A stretch of 53,498 nt of DNA from Desulfurellaceae bacterium. Its GTDB lineage: Bacteria; Desulfobacterota; Binatia; Bin18. The notes below the pieces were generated by a model, which did no database searches, was not told where the DNA came from, and saw nothing but the letters and a program-made list of their open reading frames with translations. Each line of letters begins with the position of its first letter. Positions within the stretch are counted from its first letter, which is position 1. The position numbers were made by a program, and so were the translations under genes. Positions 23,734-32,009 of this stretch are shown one piece after another. The DNA is taken from assembly GCA_021296095.1 (NCBI GenBank), contig JAGWBB010000025.1:1-53498 (forward strand). Reading direction: 5' to 3'.

Positions 23734-24762
23734 TTAGCTGTCCACAGGGTCTTGGCCGTTCCGAAAATGCGGGATCACATGCGTACCCATCAGCTCAAGC
23801 ACCCGGTAGGCGTGGTAGGCTTCCATGCCCGGCCACCAGATGCGGAAAATAAAATGGTTGACGCCCAACCGGTCCCGATGGGTCTCGATCTGTTGAATCA
23901 CGTCGTCTACGCTGCCCAGGATGAAACGGTCGTGGGCCAAGGCTTCAAACGGTACCCGAAACGACTCCTGGCCCGGCATGGCCTTGTCCTGACCCCAGTC
24001 GGCGTAGGCCTGATATTTGGGTTCGAGATACGGCTGAGCGACCCGCACGGCTTCGTCCCGGGTGGTGGCCAGGTGCATTTCCTTGATGATGGGAAAATCT
24101 GACGGTGGGCTGGCATCGGCCTCTCTGAGCGCTGCCTTGTAGACCTCCATCTGACGTGCGAGCGTAGACAGGGTTGCGTGCGGGTTGAGCAGCCAGGCGC
24201 AGCCCAGGCGGCCCGCCCGGGCAACCGCGCTATCGTGATTGGCCGCGATCCAGATTGGGGGGTGGGGCTTTTGGACCGGGCGGATGGTGCAGGTGCCGCC
24301 GCTCAGCGAGAAGTGCTGGCCGGCAAAGCTCACCTCGTCTTCGGTCCACAACCGACGAATCAGCTCCAAGGCTTCGAGAAAGCGGCCGGTACGATCTCGC
24401 CGGGTGGTATTGAACGCCTCATACTCAATGTCCCGGTAGCCCAGCCCCAGCCCGAACACCAGCCTGCCGTCGCTGATGACATCCAGCGAGGCCACGTCTT
24501 CGGCCAGCCCGACCGGGCTGTACAGCGGCAGCAGCACAATCGACAGGATGAGGTCCATCGAACCGCTGTCGGCCGCCAGCCGCGCCAGCAGCGGAATGCT
24601 CTGCAGGTTCTGGTACGGCGGCGACAGAAAGTGCTGGCCGCAGGCAATCGAGTCAAAGCCGGCATCCCGCGCCAGACGGGTGAGTTGGAGCGTTTCGCGG
24701 AACCGTTTGGTCGAGGAATCGGTCCGCGGGTGCTGGGGCATGACCATAATGCCGAACTTCAT
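23734..24762 (-). CDS. LLM-class flavin-dependent oxidoreductase
   Basis: The 342-residue luciferase-like monooxygenase domain opens MKFGIMVMPQHPRTDSS, followed by ARDAGFDSIACGQHFLSPPY, SIVLLPLYSPVGLAEDVA, GLGLGYRDIEYEAFNT and HPPIWIAANHDSAVARAGR, a TIM barrel that binds FMN or F420. The substrate is unknown; members degrade or oxidise small organics. DUF1330 and DUF1348 genes flank it on the same strand, a grouping common for small-molecule oxidation genes. A fragment identical to its 3' end is present at 22816-22884, showing that this locus has been duplicated. Confidence 0.92.
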   Translation of the reverse strand: MKFGIMVMPQHPRTDSSTKRFRETLQLTRLARDAGFDSIACGQHFLSPPYQNLQSIPLLARLAADSGSMDLILSIVLLPLYSPVGLAEDVASLDVISDGRLVFGLGLGYRDIEYEAFNTTRRDRTGRFLEALELIRRLWTEDEVSFAGQHFSLSGGTCTIRPVQKPHPPIWIAANHDSAVARAGRLGCAWLLNPHATLSTLARQMEVYKAALREADASPPSDFPIIKEMHLATTRDEAVRVAQPYLEPKYQAYADWGQDKAMPGQESFRVPFEALAHDRFILGSVDDVIQQIETHRDRLGVNHFIFRIWWPGMEAYHAYRVLELMGTHVIPHFRNGQDPVDS

Positions 24763-24784
24763 CGCTACGTCCCCTGTGTATCGC

Positions 24785-25078
24785 TTATTCCTGATACAGC
24801 GTGATCTCTAAATCCGCATACGCCTCGTGGCGCAGCGGCAACACAGCCTGGTAGTCGGGGTCGGCATACCAGGCGTCAACCGCAGCTTTATCCGGAAAAC
24901 GGATTACGATACCGACCTGATACTCTTTTGCACCGTGCAGCTTGCCGAGGCCGCCGCCTCTCGCCAGGACTTCGCCGCCATGCTTGGCGACAACCGTCCG
25001 GGCCGTCTGTTGGTATTGTTTCAGCGCCTCAGCCTTCGTCGGATCGGGATTGCCTTGAACCAGAACCATGACACTCAT
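24785..25078 (-). CDS. DUF1330-family small protein
   Basis: This 97-residue dimeric alpha/beta-barrel ferredoxin-like protein has MSVMVLVQGNPDPTKAEALK, then YQVGIVIRFPDKAAVDAWYA and YQAVLPLRHEAYADLEITL. The family (YciI/ABM-like fold) is of unknown function and often sits beside oxidoreductases. ATG at 25078 follows AAAGGAG; the longer open frame upstream has no homology. It is 22 bases upstream of the LLM gene on the same strand, so it is probably the first gene of that operon. Confidence 0.88.
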   Translation of the reverse strand: MSVMVLVQGNPDPTKAEALKQYQQTARTVVAKHGGEVLARGGGLGKLHGAKEYQVGIVIRFPDKAAVDAWYADPDYQAVLPLRHEAYADLEITLYQE

Positions 25079-25151
25079 GAGCGTACTCCTTTCGGGGACT
25101 CTTGTAGCCGCCGGGTCACGGCTTGTCCAGGCGACGCGTGGCAGACCCACC

Positions 25152-27119
25152 TCATTCAAGCGCGAAAGCGACCAGCGCATCGCCCAGGTTGCCGGGCAGG
25201 TCGACCCGCCCGTACCCGCCCGCAGCAATGACGACGTACTGTTTGCCGCCGGTGCGAGACCGATACGTCATGGGAGTGGCCTGCCCGCCGGCCGGCAGAC
25301 CGGCCCGCCAGACTTCCTCGCCCGTCTCCAGATCAAAGGCCCGCAGAGAGTTGTCAAACGTCGCGCCAATAAAAATCAGACCGCTGCCGATAACGAGCGG
25401 ACCGCCGGCGTTGGGTAGCCCCTCCAACGCAAGAGGGCCGAGCCGAGCAATACCGAGCGGCTCCTGCCAGCGCAGCTCACCGCTGACCAGATCGACTGCG
25501 GCAAGGCTGCCCCACGGCGGGGGGTTGCACGGCAGACCCAGCGGGGACAGGGGCATTTCGCGGTGCAGCCCATACGGCATACCGCGCTGTGGCGCAATCT
25601 CGACACCGGGGTGGGCGGCGCGTTCGCGTTCATAGTCCTCAGCCGCAAACAGCCGCACTATCCAGGGCAGGTCTTGGGTATTGGCAATCAGCAGCTGCCG
25701 CTCCGGGTCGAAGGCAACGCTGCCCCAGTTTGACCCCCCGGCGTTACCCGGATACATCAGCGTGCCCTCCCGGCTTGGCGGGGTGTACATGCCTTCCCAG
25801 CGCAGGGCCTTCAGCTTGTCTCGACACACGACCCGGTCCAACCGGGTCAAGCCCCAGGCCTGCTCGGGCCGCAGGTCCAAGCCCGCCAGCGGCGGCGGCT
25901 TGAGCGGAAAGGGCTGGGTGGGCGAGAGGCGCTCGCCCGGCACCCGACCCTGGGGGACCGGTCTCTCCTCGATCTCGAACAGGGGACGGCCGGTCTCACG
26001 ATGGAGAACAAACACGAAACCCATTTTTGTGGTCTGGACCAGTGCGGGAACGGCTTGGTCGCCACGTCTCAGGCTGACCAGAGCGGGTTGAGCCGGAACG
26101 TCAAAATCCCACAGGTCGCGGTGCACGGTCTGGTAGTGCCAGACGACCCGCCCGGTCGAAGCCCGGAGCGCCACGACCGCACTGCCGTAGTAGTCGAGGT
26201 TCGAGTCGCCCCGGAAGTAGTCCGGCGACGGATTCCCGGTCGGCACAAAGACGAGGTCGCGCCGGGTATCAACCGACATGGGCGCCCACACGTTTGGCGT
26301 GCCCAGGGCATAGCCCACCGAACCGGTGTTGTCCGGGCTCGGTACGAAGTCGGGCGGGGCAAGATCCCAGCTCCAGCGCAGCTTCCCGGTTCGCGCATCC
26401 CAGGCCCGCACCACCCCGCTGGGCGGATTCACGCGTACATTATCGGCCACCGCTGATCCCACGATCACCAGATCGTGCACAATCGCCGGTGGCGAAGTCA
26501 CCTGATACTCGCCCAGCCACCGGATATCCCCAACGCCGGGATTCAGATCGACGACGCCCGTGTCGCCAAAGTCCGCGCACGGCGTACCGGTGGCCGCGTC
26601 GAGGGCGATGAGCCGGGCGTCGTTAGTGGCGGTGAAGATACGTCGCCGGCAGGCAGCTCCGGCCGGCCGGTCTGCGTCCAGCCAGCTCGAAACCCCGCGA
26701 CACACCAGCTGGTTGGCGTACTGCCCGGACAGATCGGTGTGCGGGTCGTAGGTCCAGCGCTCCTGGCCGGTTTCAGGATCGAGGGCGATCACCCGGTTGA
26801 AGGGCGTACAAAAATAGAGCGTCTGATCGACCATAATGGGGGTGGCCTGAAAGGCGCTGGTTGACGGGATGTCTCCCGTCCCGTCCGACAGGTCCCCGGT
26901 ATGGTACTCCCAGGCAATCGCCAGACGGTTCACATTATCCCGGGTGATCTCGCTAAGCGGGCTATGGCGTTGCCCCCCCTCATCGCCGCCATAGGCCGAC
27001 CAGGGGCTGACCGGCGCGTCGGGGCGAGGGACGAACGGAGCGGAGGCGGAGGGATCGCAGGCGCCGCAAAAGATCGCCAGGAGGAGGCCGACAACACCCC
27101 AAATCAAGCGCATATCCAT
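25152..27119 (-). CDS. PQQ-dependent dehydrogenase, lipoprotein form
   Basis: The product has 655 residues. A short signal ends in a lipobox-like LLLAIFCGAC, so the protein is probably anchored by its N-terminal Cys to a membrane and faces the periplasm. The quinoprotein beta-propeller follows: SAYGGDEGGQRHSPLSEITR, VIALDPETGQERWTYDP, VRAWDARTGKLRWSWDLAPP, FVPTGNPSPDYFRG, GNAGGSNWGSVAFDP and LRAFDLETGEEVWRAGLPAG, matching the soluble domain of glucose/quinate-type dehydrogenases without their five-helix membrane anchor. It oxidises a sugar or alcohol with PQQ; no PQQ synthesis gene is in view. The CMD-family gene ends 22 bases upstream on the same strand. Confidence 0.9.
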   Translation of the reverse strand: MDMRLIWGVVGLLLAIFCGACDPSASAPFVPRPDAPVSPWSAYGGDEGGQRHSPLSEITRDNVNRLAIAWEYHTGDLSDGTGDIPSTSAFQATPIMVDQTLYFCTPFNRVIALDPETGQERWTYDPHTDLSGQYANQLVCRGVSSWLDADRPAGAACRRRIFTATNDARLIALDAATGTPCADFGDTGVVDLNPGVGDIRWLGEYQVTSPPAIVHDLVIVGSAVADNVRVNPPSGVVRAWDARTGKLRWSWDLAPPDFVPSPDNTGSVGYALGTPNVWAPMSVDTRRDLVFVPTGNPSPDYFRGDSNLDYYGSAVVALRASTGRVVWHYQTVHRDLWDFDVPAQPALVSLRRGDQAVPALVQTTKMGFVFVLHRETGRPLFEIEERPVPQGRVPGERLSPTQPFPLKPPPLAGLDLRPEQAWGLTRLDRVVCRDKLKALRWEGMYTPPSREGTLMYPGNAGGSNWGSVAFDPERQLLIANTQDLPWIVRLFAAEDYERERAAHPGVEIAPQRGMPYGLHREMPLSPLGLPCNPPPWGSLAAVDLVSGELRWQEPLGIARLGPLALEGLPNAGGPLVIGSGLIFIGATFDNSLRAFDLETGEEVWRAGLPAGGQATPMTYRSRTGGKQYVVIAAGGYGRVDLPGNLGDALVAFALE

Positions 27120-27141
27120 GACGCCCAGAGGTGCTGTCGTC

Positions 27142-27891
27142 CTACTGGCGTGCCTCGGCAATATGCTGCCGCGCGGAGGCCAGCGCGTTTTTATCCACAA
27201 TGTCCGCTACCGCTTCAAGCAAGGCATCGACCAGGCTGTCATCGCCCCCAACCCGGAGCAGGGCCTTGTAGTGAAACGCGATCTGGAGCGCCCCCTGGGC
27301 AATCAGCGCACCCAGCACGATGGCTTCGCGTTCGATCAGCAGCAGCCCGGCCCGACCAAAGACCCGGCCAAAGTCGTCGTAGCGCACCCATTCGGCCAGT
27401 TCGGGACTGATCTGACTGAGCCGCTTGATGAGCTGCTGGGTCTCCTCACTGCCGCCGGTCAGCCGCTCTTGCACCCGCATCCCGCGTTCGCCCCAAATGC
27501 TCGGGGCATACTCCGGCCAGGGTTCGGTCGGCTGCGGACTCTGCCCCTGCGAGCGTTGGCTGATGTAGTCGGGATACACCCGCTGAAAGCGTCCCAACGT
27601 GCTCAGGGTCCGCGGATAGCCGATGTAGGGCAGCAGGTTCAGGACCGCCTCGTACATCTGGAGCTGGCTGAGTCCGGCGTCCTTGCCCTGGCTGAAGAGC
27701 TGCTCGGCAGTGTCGAACCGTCCCGAGGCGCCGGCCGCAGATATTTTACACAGCGCAACCAGCGCGGTCTGGTTGTAGGCTGTGCTTTGGGCTTGCGCGG
27801 CCAGCGGCAACAGGCCCACAGCACAAACGAGCCCGATTGCCAGCGTCCCGCTTCCCCTCCAACCGCGCGTCATTGTTGTCCGCTTGTGCAT
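27142..27891 (-). CDS. exported carboxymuconolactone decarboxylase (CMD)-family protein
   Basis: This 249-residue protein has a signal peptide (LAIGLVCAVGLLPLAAQAQ) followed by two CMD-like helical units. The first is about 100 residues (TALVALCKISAAGASGRFDT, LNLLPYIGYPRTLSTLGRFQ); the second carries LLLIEREAIVLGALIAQGAL and AFHYKALLRVGGDDSLVDAL. No CxxC pair is present in the second unit, so it is not an AhpD-type peroxidase; the His that lies in the CMD active site is kept. ATG at 27891 has GGGGGG upstream. It forms an operon with the PQQ dehydrogenase, suggesting a shared periplasmic oxidation step. Confidence 0.78.
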   Translation of the reverse strand: MHKRTTMTRGWRGSGTLAIGLVCAVGLLPLAAQAQSTAYNQTALVALCKISAAGASGRFDTAEQLFSQGKDAGLSQLQMYEAVLNLLPYIGYPRTLSTLGRFQRVYPDYISQRSQGQSPQPTEPWPEYAPSIWGERGMRVQERLTGGSEETQQLIKRLSQISPELAEWVRYDDFGRVFGRAGLLLIEREAIVLGALIAQGALQIAFHYKALLRVGGDDSLVDALLEAVADIVDKNALASARQHIAEARQ

Positions 27892-28045
27892 ACGCCCCCC
27901 TGTCACGAGCCGAGAATACGTCCGTCTTACTGCAAATGCCTGTGCCGTGCCAGGCGCTTGCCGGCCACCCGCGTAGAGTATGGGACCAGGCAGACATGGG
28001 CGGCCTGTTTCACGGCACGCTGGAACCTGCGCGCTCGGTCCTGGT

Positions 28046-29365
28046 ATGCTGACAGGCGTGCGACTGATCCGCCTGCTCAAAAAAGACTTGGCCAGAGAGA
28101 TCTCGACCTGGGTTGACCGGGAGCTGATCTCGGTTGACCAGGCGCAAGCGATCTGCCGGCTGTACGGCGTCGATTACACCGCGATACTCGCCCGTTCGAC
28201 GTCCTACAGTCTGCTGGTCGTCCTGGGCTGTGTCTTCATTGGGCTGGCCCTGATTACGGTGATCGGAGCGAACTGGGACACGCTCCCACGGGAGCTGCGG
28301 ATGGCGGGCTTACTCGCCCTGACCGTCGGCACCCACGGCCTGGCGCTGCGGCTCCACCTGTCGGACAGGACCTCGCAGGCTGCGGGCCTCTTCATCCTGG
28401 GCAACCTGTTCTACGGCGCATCCATCATCCTGATCGCGCAGATCTATCATCTGGGCGAGCATATGCCCGACGGGGTGTTCTGGTGGGCGCTCGGCGGTCT
28501 GCCGCTCGGCGTCGTGCTGTGTCATGCCTGGCTCACGCTGCTGAGCGCCTGGCTGGCCCTGGTGTGGTTTTTCATGGAATACGCGCTGGGCTTCTTCGGC
28601 GCGTCGTTTCCGCTGTTTCTGGCGGCGCAGCTGTACGTCCTGGTCAGGGGCCGACCGAGCATCACCCTGTTTCTGACCGCTGTCGTCAGTCTCTTCTTCT
28701 GGATTGAAGCCGCGTTGTCTGTCCTGTGGGCAGACAGCTCTGGACGATTGGAGCCGGCGGCCGAGCACCTCTTCGTCGGCGTGGCGCTGTTCATTCTTGC
28801 CCACGCCGCCAGCCATTGCTTGCAGGCCAGAGACGAGGCCAAGGCCAAGGACTATGGTGCGGTGCTGTCGCTGTGGACCCTGCGCTTGGGTCTCCTCAGC
28901 CTGCTCGTGCTGAGCTTTGAGGCGCCCTGGGCCGGTCTGATTGAGGCCGACTGGAACAACCTGGGGTCGATGTGGGTCATGGTCGGTGCCTTGCTGGCAG
29001 GCGCCGTGTGGCTTGGGACCAAGACCGCACGGCTGCCCTCGCTCCTCACCCTGAGCCTGCTGAGCGCTGCCGCCATGCTCGCAGTGATCCTGATCGAGGA
29101 TGCGGATGATGCGGTGTATCTCCAGATCCTCGATAATATCGCCCTTGTCGGGGCGGGCACCTGGCTGATCGTTCAGGGCACGCTGCGCGGCGTCTCGCAC
29201 TACTTCTCGCTGGGTGTCGGCGCAATTCTTCTGACCGCCTTCCTGCGCTATGTGGACTTGATCGGCGACTACATCGGCGCCGCGCTGCTGTTCCTGGTGC
29301 TGGCCCTGCTGCTGGGAGCGGCGCGGTATTGGAAAGTGCGGCAGACACAGGCAGGCCCAGCATGA
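28046..29365 (+). CDS. DUF2157 polytopic membrane protein
   Basis: The product has 439 residues. The N-terminal DUF2157 segment (LAREISTWVDRELISVDQAQ, then AICRLYGV) is cytosolic and followed by about twelve hydrophobic helices (SYSLLVVLGCVFIGLALITV, LFLTAVVSLFF, LLFLVLALLLGAARYW and others). DUF2157 proteins are inner-membrane proteins of unknown function. It overlaps the next gene by four bases (ATGA), the classic pairing of DUF2157 with a GDYXXLXY protein. It is divergent from the CMD gene at 27891; the 154 bp between them must hold both promoters. Confidence 0.88.
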   Translation: MLTGVRLIRLLKKDLAREISTWVDRELISVDQAQAICRLYGVDYTAILARSTSYSLLVVLGCVFIGLALITVIGANWDTLPRELRMAGLLALTVGTHGLALRLHLSDRTSQAAGLFILGNLFYGASIILIAQIYHLGEHMPDGVFWWALGGLPLGVVLCHAWLTLLSAWLALVWFFMEYALGFFGASFPLFLAAQLYVLVRGRPSITLFLTAVVSLFFWIEAALSVLWADSSGRLEPAAEHLFVGVALFILAHAASHCLQARDEAKAKDYGAVLSLWTLRLGLLSLLVLSFEAPWAGLIEADWNNLGSMWVMVGALLAGAVWLGTKTARLPSLLTLSLLSAAAMLAVILIEDADDAVYLQILDNIALVGAGTWLIVQGTLRGVSHYFSLGVGAILLTAFLRYVDLIGDYIGAALLFLVLALLLGAARYWKVRQTQAGPA

Positions 29366-29883
29366 CGCGCCGACACATCGCGCTCGCGCTGTGCGCCACC
29401 ATCGCCTTGCAGTTTTTCGTCCTGCTCGGCATGGTCGTCAACGCCGCCATCCCCCTGTGGACCGGCAGGGAAATCCACGTCAGAACGATTCCGGTTGATC
29501 CCCGTTCGCTGTTTCGCGGCAACTACGCCCGCCTGAGCTACGGGTTCACCACGCTGCCCGAGGACGCGCTGGGCGAGCCGATAACACGTCCCCGCGTCGG
29601 CGAGGTCTTGTACGTGAGCCTCCAACAGGACGAAGAGCATGTGTACGATTTTGCCGGGGCGTCTGTCGACCGGCCGGCGGACGGCGTCTTTCTGCGCGGC
29701 CGGATTACCCATAATACTCCACCGTATCGCGTCGCGTATGGGATCGAAGCGTTCTTTGCCCCGAAAGACAAAGCGGTGCAACTGGAGGACGATCTTCGTA
29801 GTGGCGGCCTTGCCGTTGTGATGGTATCCGAGACTGGCAAGGCGGCGCTCAAGGAGGTCATTCCGCCTCCGGCTCAGGACTGA
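29362..29883 (+). CDS. GDYXXLXY-domain membrane-anchored protein
   Basis: This 173-residue protein has an N-terminal membrane helix (IALALCATIALQFFVLLGMV) and an extracytoplasmic domain that carries the family signature as RGNYARLSYGF, with VDPRSLFRGNY before it. The function is unknown; the family nearly always sits with DUF2157, as here, and the two are translationally coupled. The signature has Asn where the name has Asp, which is common in the family. Confidence 0.88.
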   Translation: MTRRHIALALCATIALQFFVLLGMVVNAAIPLWTGREIHVRTIPVDPRSLFRGNYARLSYGFTTLPEDALGEPITRPRVGEVLYVSLQQDEEHVYDFAGASVDRPADGVFLRGRITHNTPPYRVAYGIEAFFAPKDKAVQLEDDLRSGGLAVVMVSETGKAALKEVIPPPAQD

Positions 29884-29921
29884 GGCGAGCCGCAGCAGGC
29901 GAGCAAGAAAGAAGGCTGTGT

Positions 29922-31997
29922 ATGAAACGTGTTGGTATTGATGTCGGCGGAACCTTCACCGACCTGATTTATGTGGACGAAGACCAGGGTCAGGTGGTGA
30001 TCCATAAGCTGCCCAGCACCCCGGCCGACCCGGCTGAGGCCACCCTGCTGGGGCTGGACGCCGTGTGCGAGCGGGCCGGGGTTGAGCCGGCTGGCCTTGA
30101 CCACCTGTTTCACGGCACGACGGTCGCCACCAATATCGTGCTGGAACACAACGGCGCCAAGGTCGGCATGCTGACGACCAGGGGCTACCGCGATATTCTG
30201 CACATCGCCCGCCATAAACGCCCCCTGTCCTTCAGCCTGTACCAGGACGTGCCGTGGCAGCAGCACCCCCTGGTGCGGCGACGCTATCGGCGTCCGATCA
30301 GCGAGCGGGTCATTGCCCCGGACGGCGAGGTGCTCGCCCCGCTCAACGAGGACGAGGTGCGTGAGGCGGTGCGGATGATGAAGGCCGAGGGGGTCGAAGC
30401 GGTCGCCATCTGTTTTCTGTTTTCGTTTCTGAACCCGGACCACGAGCAGCGCGCCAAGGCCATTGTCCAGGAGGAGTTTCCCGACGCCTATTTGTCCGTG
30501 CGGCACGAGGTGCTGCCCCAGTACCGCGAGTACGAGGGCTTCAGCACGGTGTGTTTGAACGCCTCAATCGGTCCCAAGGTCAGCCAGTACATCGAGCGCC
30601 TCAACCGCGCGGTGAGCGCCAAAGGCCTGCGCGGCGGCCTGCACCTGATGACCTCGGTGGGCGGCGTAGCCACGCCCCAGGGAGCGATGCAACGGCCGGT
30701 CAACCTGCTGATGTCGGGACCCGTGGCCGGCCTGATCGGCGGGATTTGGACCGGCAAAACGGCCGGTTCGCCGAGCGTCATCACCCTCGATGTGGGCGGC
30801 ACCTCGGCCGATATCGGCGTGGCAGCAAACGGCCAGACGCGCATGAAGCACCTGCTCGACACCCAGGTCGGGGGCTATCACGCCATGATCCCGATGGTCG
30901 AAATTGACGCTATCGGAGCCGGGGGCGGCAGCCTGGCCTATATTGACGCGGGCGGCATGTTCCGGGTCGGGCCAAAAAGCGCGGGCGCCGAACCCGGTCC
31001 GGCGTGTTACGGTCGGGGCGGCGATCAACCGACCGCCACCGACGCCCTGGTCGTGCTCGGTCGGCTGCGGCCCGAGAGCTTTCTGGGTGGCCGGGTCCCG
31101 CTCCACAAACGGCTGGCCGAGGACGCCATTGAGCGCCAGCTGTGCCGCCCTCTGGGTACAGACCTGGAACAGGCCGCGCTGGGCGTGGCGCGGATTCTGA
31201 CCCACGGCATGGTCGAGGGCATTGAGATCAGCAGCGTACGCAAAGGCTACGACCCGCGCGATTTTGCGCTGGTGGCGGCGGGCGGCGCCGGGCCGCTGTT
31301 TGCCTGTGATATCGCCCAGGAACTGGGTATTCCGCAGATCCTGGTGCCGCGCTATCCGGGCATTACCTCGGCCCTGGGTCTGCTGGCCACCGACATCGTG
31401 TACGAGTTCGTCAGCACCGAGATGCAGCTGTTCTCCAGCCTGGACCGCGACAGGCTGGGCGCAGACTTTGCCAGCCTGGAGCGACAGGCGACCGAGCGCT
31501 TGCAGGCCGACCGGCTCGACCCCGCACACAGCCTGCTGCGGCGCATTGCCGACTGCCGCTATATCGGTCAGGGCTATGAGCTGCGGGTCGAGCTACCGGC
31601 CGGACCAATTGACCAGGCCTGGCAGGAGCGAGCCGCAGAGGCGTTTCATCAGGCCCACGAGCGCGAATATGTGCGCCGCTTCCCGGACAGTGACATCCAG
31701 ATTGTGAACATCCGGGTTCAGGGCGTGGGGCTGATGCCCGAGCTGCGGCTCACACAGCTGCCGGCCGGAGACGCCTCGCCCGCAGACGCGCTGACCGCCA
31801 GCCACGAGGTGGTGTTCAGCCAGGACGGCAAGCCGACACGGCTGGCCAGCGCATTTTACCGACGAGACCTGCTCAAGGCCGGTAACCGCATCAGCGGCCC
31901 GGCCATCATAGAACAGCTCGACAGTACGGTCGTCATCAATCCCGGCCTGACCGCCGAGGTTGATCGGTACGGGACGATTCTGATTGAGTGTCGATAA
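29922..31997 (+). CDS. hyuA: hydantoinase/oxoprolinase subunit A
   Basis: The 691-residue protein has the ATPase-fold N-terminus MKRVGIDVGGTFTDLIYVDE, HGTTVATNIVLEHNGAKVG, the central DVGGTSADIGV, EIDAIGAGGGSLAYID, and the C-terminal SSRVRKGYDPRDF-like SSVRKGYDPRDFALVAAGGAGP. HyuA/5-oxoprolinase A uses ATP to open a cyclic amide together with subunit B. Which ring it takes (hydantoin, 5-oxoproline or another lactam) cannot be read. The partner hyuB follows after 12 bases. The dihydropyrimidinase-like enzyme 10 kb upstream would work on similar rings without ATP. Confidence 0.93.
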   Translation: MKRVGIDVGGTFTDLIYVDEDQGQVVIHKLPSTPADPAEATLLGLDAVCERAGVEPAGLDHLFHGTTVATNIVLEHNGAKVGMLTTRGYRDILHIARHKRPLSFSLYQDVPWQQHPLVRRRYRRPISERVIAPDGEVLAPLNEDEVREAVRMMKAEGVEAVAICFLFSFLNPDHEQRAKAIVQEEFPDAYLSVRHEVLPQYREYEGFSTVCLNASIGPKVSQYIERLNRAVSAKGLRGGLHLMTSVGGVATPQGAMQRPVNLLMSGPVAGLIGGIWTGKTAGSPSVITLDVGGTSADIGVAANGQTRMKHLLDTQVGGYHAMIPMVEIDAIGAGGGSLAYIDAGGMFRVGPKSAGAEPGPACYGRGGDQPTATDALVVLGRLRPESFLGGRVPLHKRLAEDAIERQLCRPLGTDLEQAALGVARILTHGMVEGIEISSVRKGYDPRDFALVAAGGAGPLFACDIAQELGIPQILVPRYPGITSALGLLATDIVYEFVSTEMQLFSSLDRDRLGADFASLERQATERLQADRLDPAHSLLRRIADCRYIGQGYELRVELPAGPIDQAWQERAAEAFHQAHEREYVRRFPDSDIQIVNIRVQGVGLMPELRLTQLPAGDASPADALTASHEVVFSQDGKPTRLASAFYRRDLLKAGNRISGPAIIEQLDSTVVINPGLTAEVDRYGTILIECR

Positions 31998-32009
31998 GGA
32001 GACAGGCGT

